Assembly: GCF_030268225.1 (NCBI RefSeq)
Contig: NZ_BSQG01000002.1
Span: forward strand, 434,001-498,000
DNA length: 64,000 bases
Direction of reading: 5' to 3'
Source of the DNA: Nocardiopsis ansamitocini
Lineage (GTDB): Bacteria; Actinomycetota; Actinomycetes; Streptosporangiales; Streptosporangiaceae
Part shown: piece after piece, positions 63,337-64,000 of the stretch
Layout: the number at the start of each line of letters is the position of its first letter
Numbering within the stretch: the first letter of the stretch is position 1
Notes under the pieces: model-generated
Seen by the model: the letters and a program-made list of their open reading frames with translations, nothing else
Databases searched by the model: none
What the model was told of the DNA's origin: nothing
Position numbers and translations under genes: made by a program

Positions 63337-64000
63337 TTGACCGCACACGGACTCATCGACACCACGGAGATGTATCTCCGTACGATCTTCGAGCTCGAAG
63401 AAGAGGGCATCGTCCCGCTTCGGGCGCGCATCGCCGAACGGCTCCAGCAGAGCGGCCCGACGGTCAGCCAGACGGTTGCACGCATGGAACGCGACGGACT
63501 GCTGCGCGTCGAGAACGACCGTCACCTGGTCATGACCGAGGAAGGCCGCAGGCTGGCCACGCAGGTCATGCGCAAGCACCGGCTCGCCGAGCGACTGCTC
63601 GTGGACGTCATCGGCCTCCCCTGGGAGGACGTGCACGTCGAGGCGTGCCGTTGGGAGCACGTCATCTCCGAGGCGGTCGAGGAGCGTCTGGTCGGCCTCC
63701 TCAAGGGGCCGTGGGCCTGCCCGCACGGCAACCCGATTCCCGGCCTCGACGAGCTCGGGCTGGAGGATTATTCCCCCGAACCCTTCTCGGGCACCACGAT
63801 CGTCCCTATGGTCGACATCGCCACCGGCGCGGAGTCCACGGTCACGGTCCGCCGTATCAGCGAGCAACTCCAAAGTGACACCGAGGTAATGCTCGTTCTC
63901 AAGCGCGCTGGGGTACAACCCGAAGAGGAAGTTACACTCATCGCGAGTGATGACGGCGTGCGAGTGATTGGTGGTACCACCGAGGATGGCGAGTCGACCG
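63337..64000 (+). CDS. DtxR/IdeR iron-dependent repressor, 3' end beyond window
   Basis: The frame opens at TTG 63337 behind GGAGGGAGGG and runs off the right edge after 221 codons. The N-terminal winged helix ([60 protein letters not shown]) and the metal-binding, dimerisation domain ([38 protein letters not shown], containing the metal-ligand Cys and His) match DtxR/IdeR/DmdR1. It represses siderophore genes when bound to Fe(II). The C-terminal SH3-like domain is only partly present. It resembles the Streptomyces DmdR1 locus, also near pdxH and citrate synthase. Confidence 0.92.
   Translation, partial: MTAHGLIDTTEMYLRTIFELEEEGIVPLRARIAERLQQSGPTVSQTVARMERDGLLRVENDRHLVMTEEGRRLATQVMRKHRLAERLLVDVIGLPWEDVHVEACRWEHVISEAVEERLVGLLKGPWACPHGNPIPGLDELGLEDYSPEPFSGTTIVPMVDIATGAESTVTVRRISEQLQSDTEVMLVLKRAGVQPEEEVTLIASDDGVRVIGGTTEDGEST

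Overview
This 64 kb window is high-GC chromosomal DNA from an actinomycete. The actinobacterial markers are MshA (mycothiol synthesis), a WblA-type WhiB protein, CarD, SenX3-RegX3, a DtxR/IdeR repressor, a PPOX/F420-type oxidoreductase, an R2lox oxidase, a mycosin-like subtilase and several actinobacterial DUF families (DUF2516, DUF3263, DUF3027, DUF2530). Gene content and order resemble Streptomyces and Nocardiopsis-type chromosomes. A member of the Nocardiopsaceae is my best guess, but the genus is inferred. I see no rRNA operon, insertion sequence, prophage or CRISPR array. Most of the window is core chromosome.

Layout. 0-7 kb: the edge of a secreted-protein gene, two tandem membrane-anchored zinc metallopeptidases, a polytopic membrane hydrolase, a DUF2516 protein, a BlaI/M56 sensor pair and wblA. 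7-13 kb: secreted esterase, mshA, YbjN protein, gpmA and the regX3-senX3 pair. 13-20 kb: phoU, carD-ispF, a DUF2637-like membrane protein, cysS, rlmB and tRNA-Thr. 20-26 kb: beta-lactamase-fold protein, degenerate mycosin, SAM hydrolase, DUF3263, and convergent otsB/otsA. 26.5-28.4 kb: a SAM-I riboswitch, a threonine-synthase-like PLP enzyme and a CysO-like sulfur-carrier protein ending in Gly-Gly-Cys. 28.4-30.3 kb: groEL behind two CIRCE operators. 30-39 kb: NUDIX, R2lox, XPB helicase with its usual partner protein, two CD225-like proteins and a HAAS-domain protein. 39-48 kb: cold-shock protein, DUF3027, PPOX oxidoreductase, alpha/beta hydrolase, AIM24, an HSP90/sacsin-like ATPase and a methyltransferase. 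48-57 kb: AzgA-like purine permease, MarR/MFS pair, ThpR, DUF849, propeller-like secreted protein, GDPD and serC. 57-64 kb: a 1171-residue membrane protein with a type 1 periplasmic-binding domain, citrate synthase, pdxH and the start of a DtxR/IdeR gene that runs off the right edge.

The most interesting unit is the SAM-I riboswitch / ThrC-like / sulfur-carrier operon. A methionine-responsive switch, an enzyme family acting on O-phosphohomoserine and a protein that delivers sulfur as a thiocarboxylate together suggest homocysteine formation from O-phosphohomoserine rather than, or in addition to, threonine formation. Other notable points are a mycosin-like protein lacking its nucleophile serine, an MFS gene whose only good ribosome binding site points to an ACG codon, and about a dozen starts that fit a leaderless pattern (TANNNT-like box, 6-7 bases, start codon). 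All product names are from reading sequence motifs; no database search was possible.
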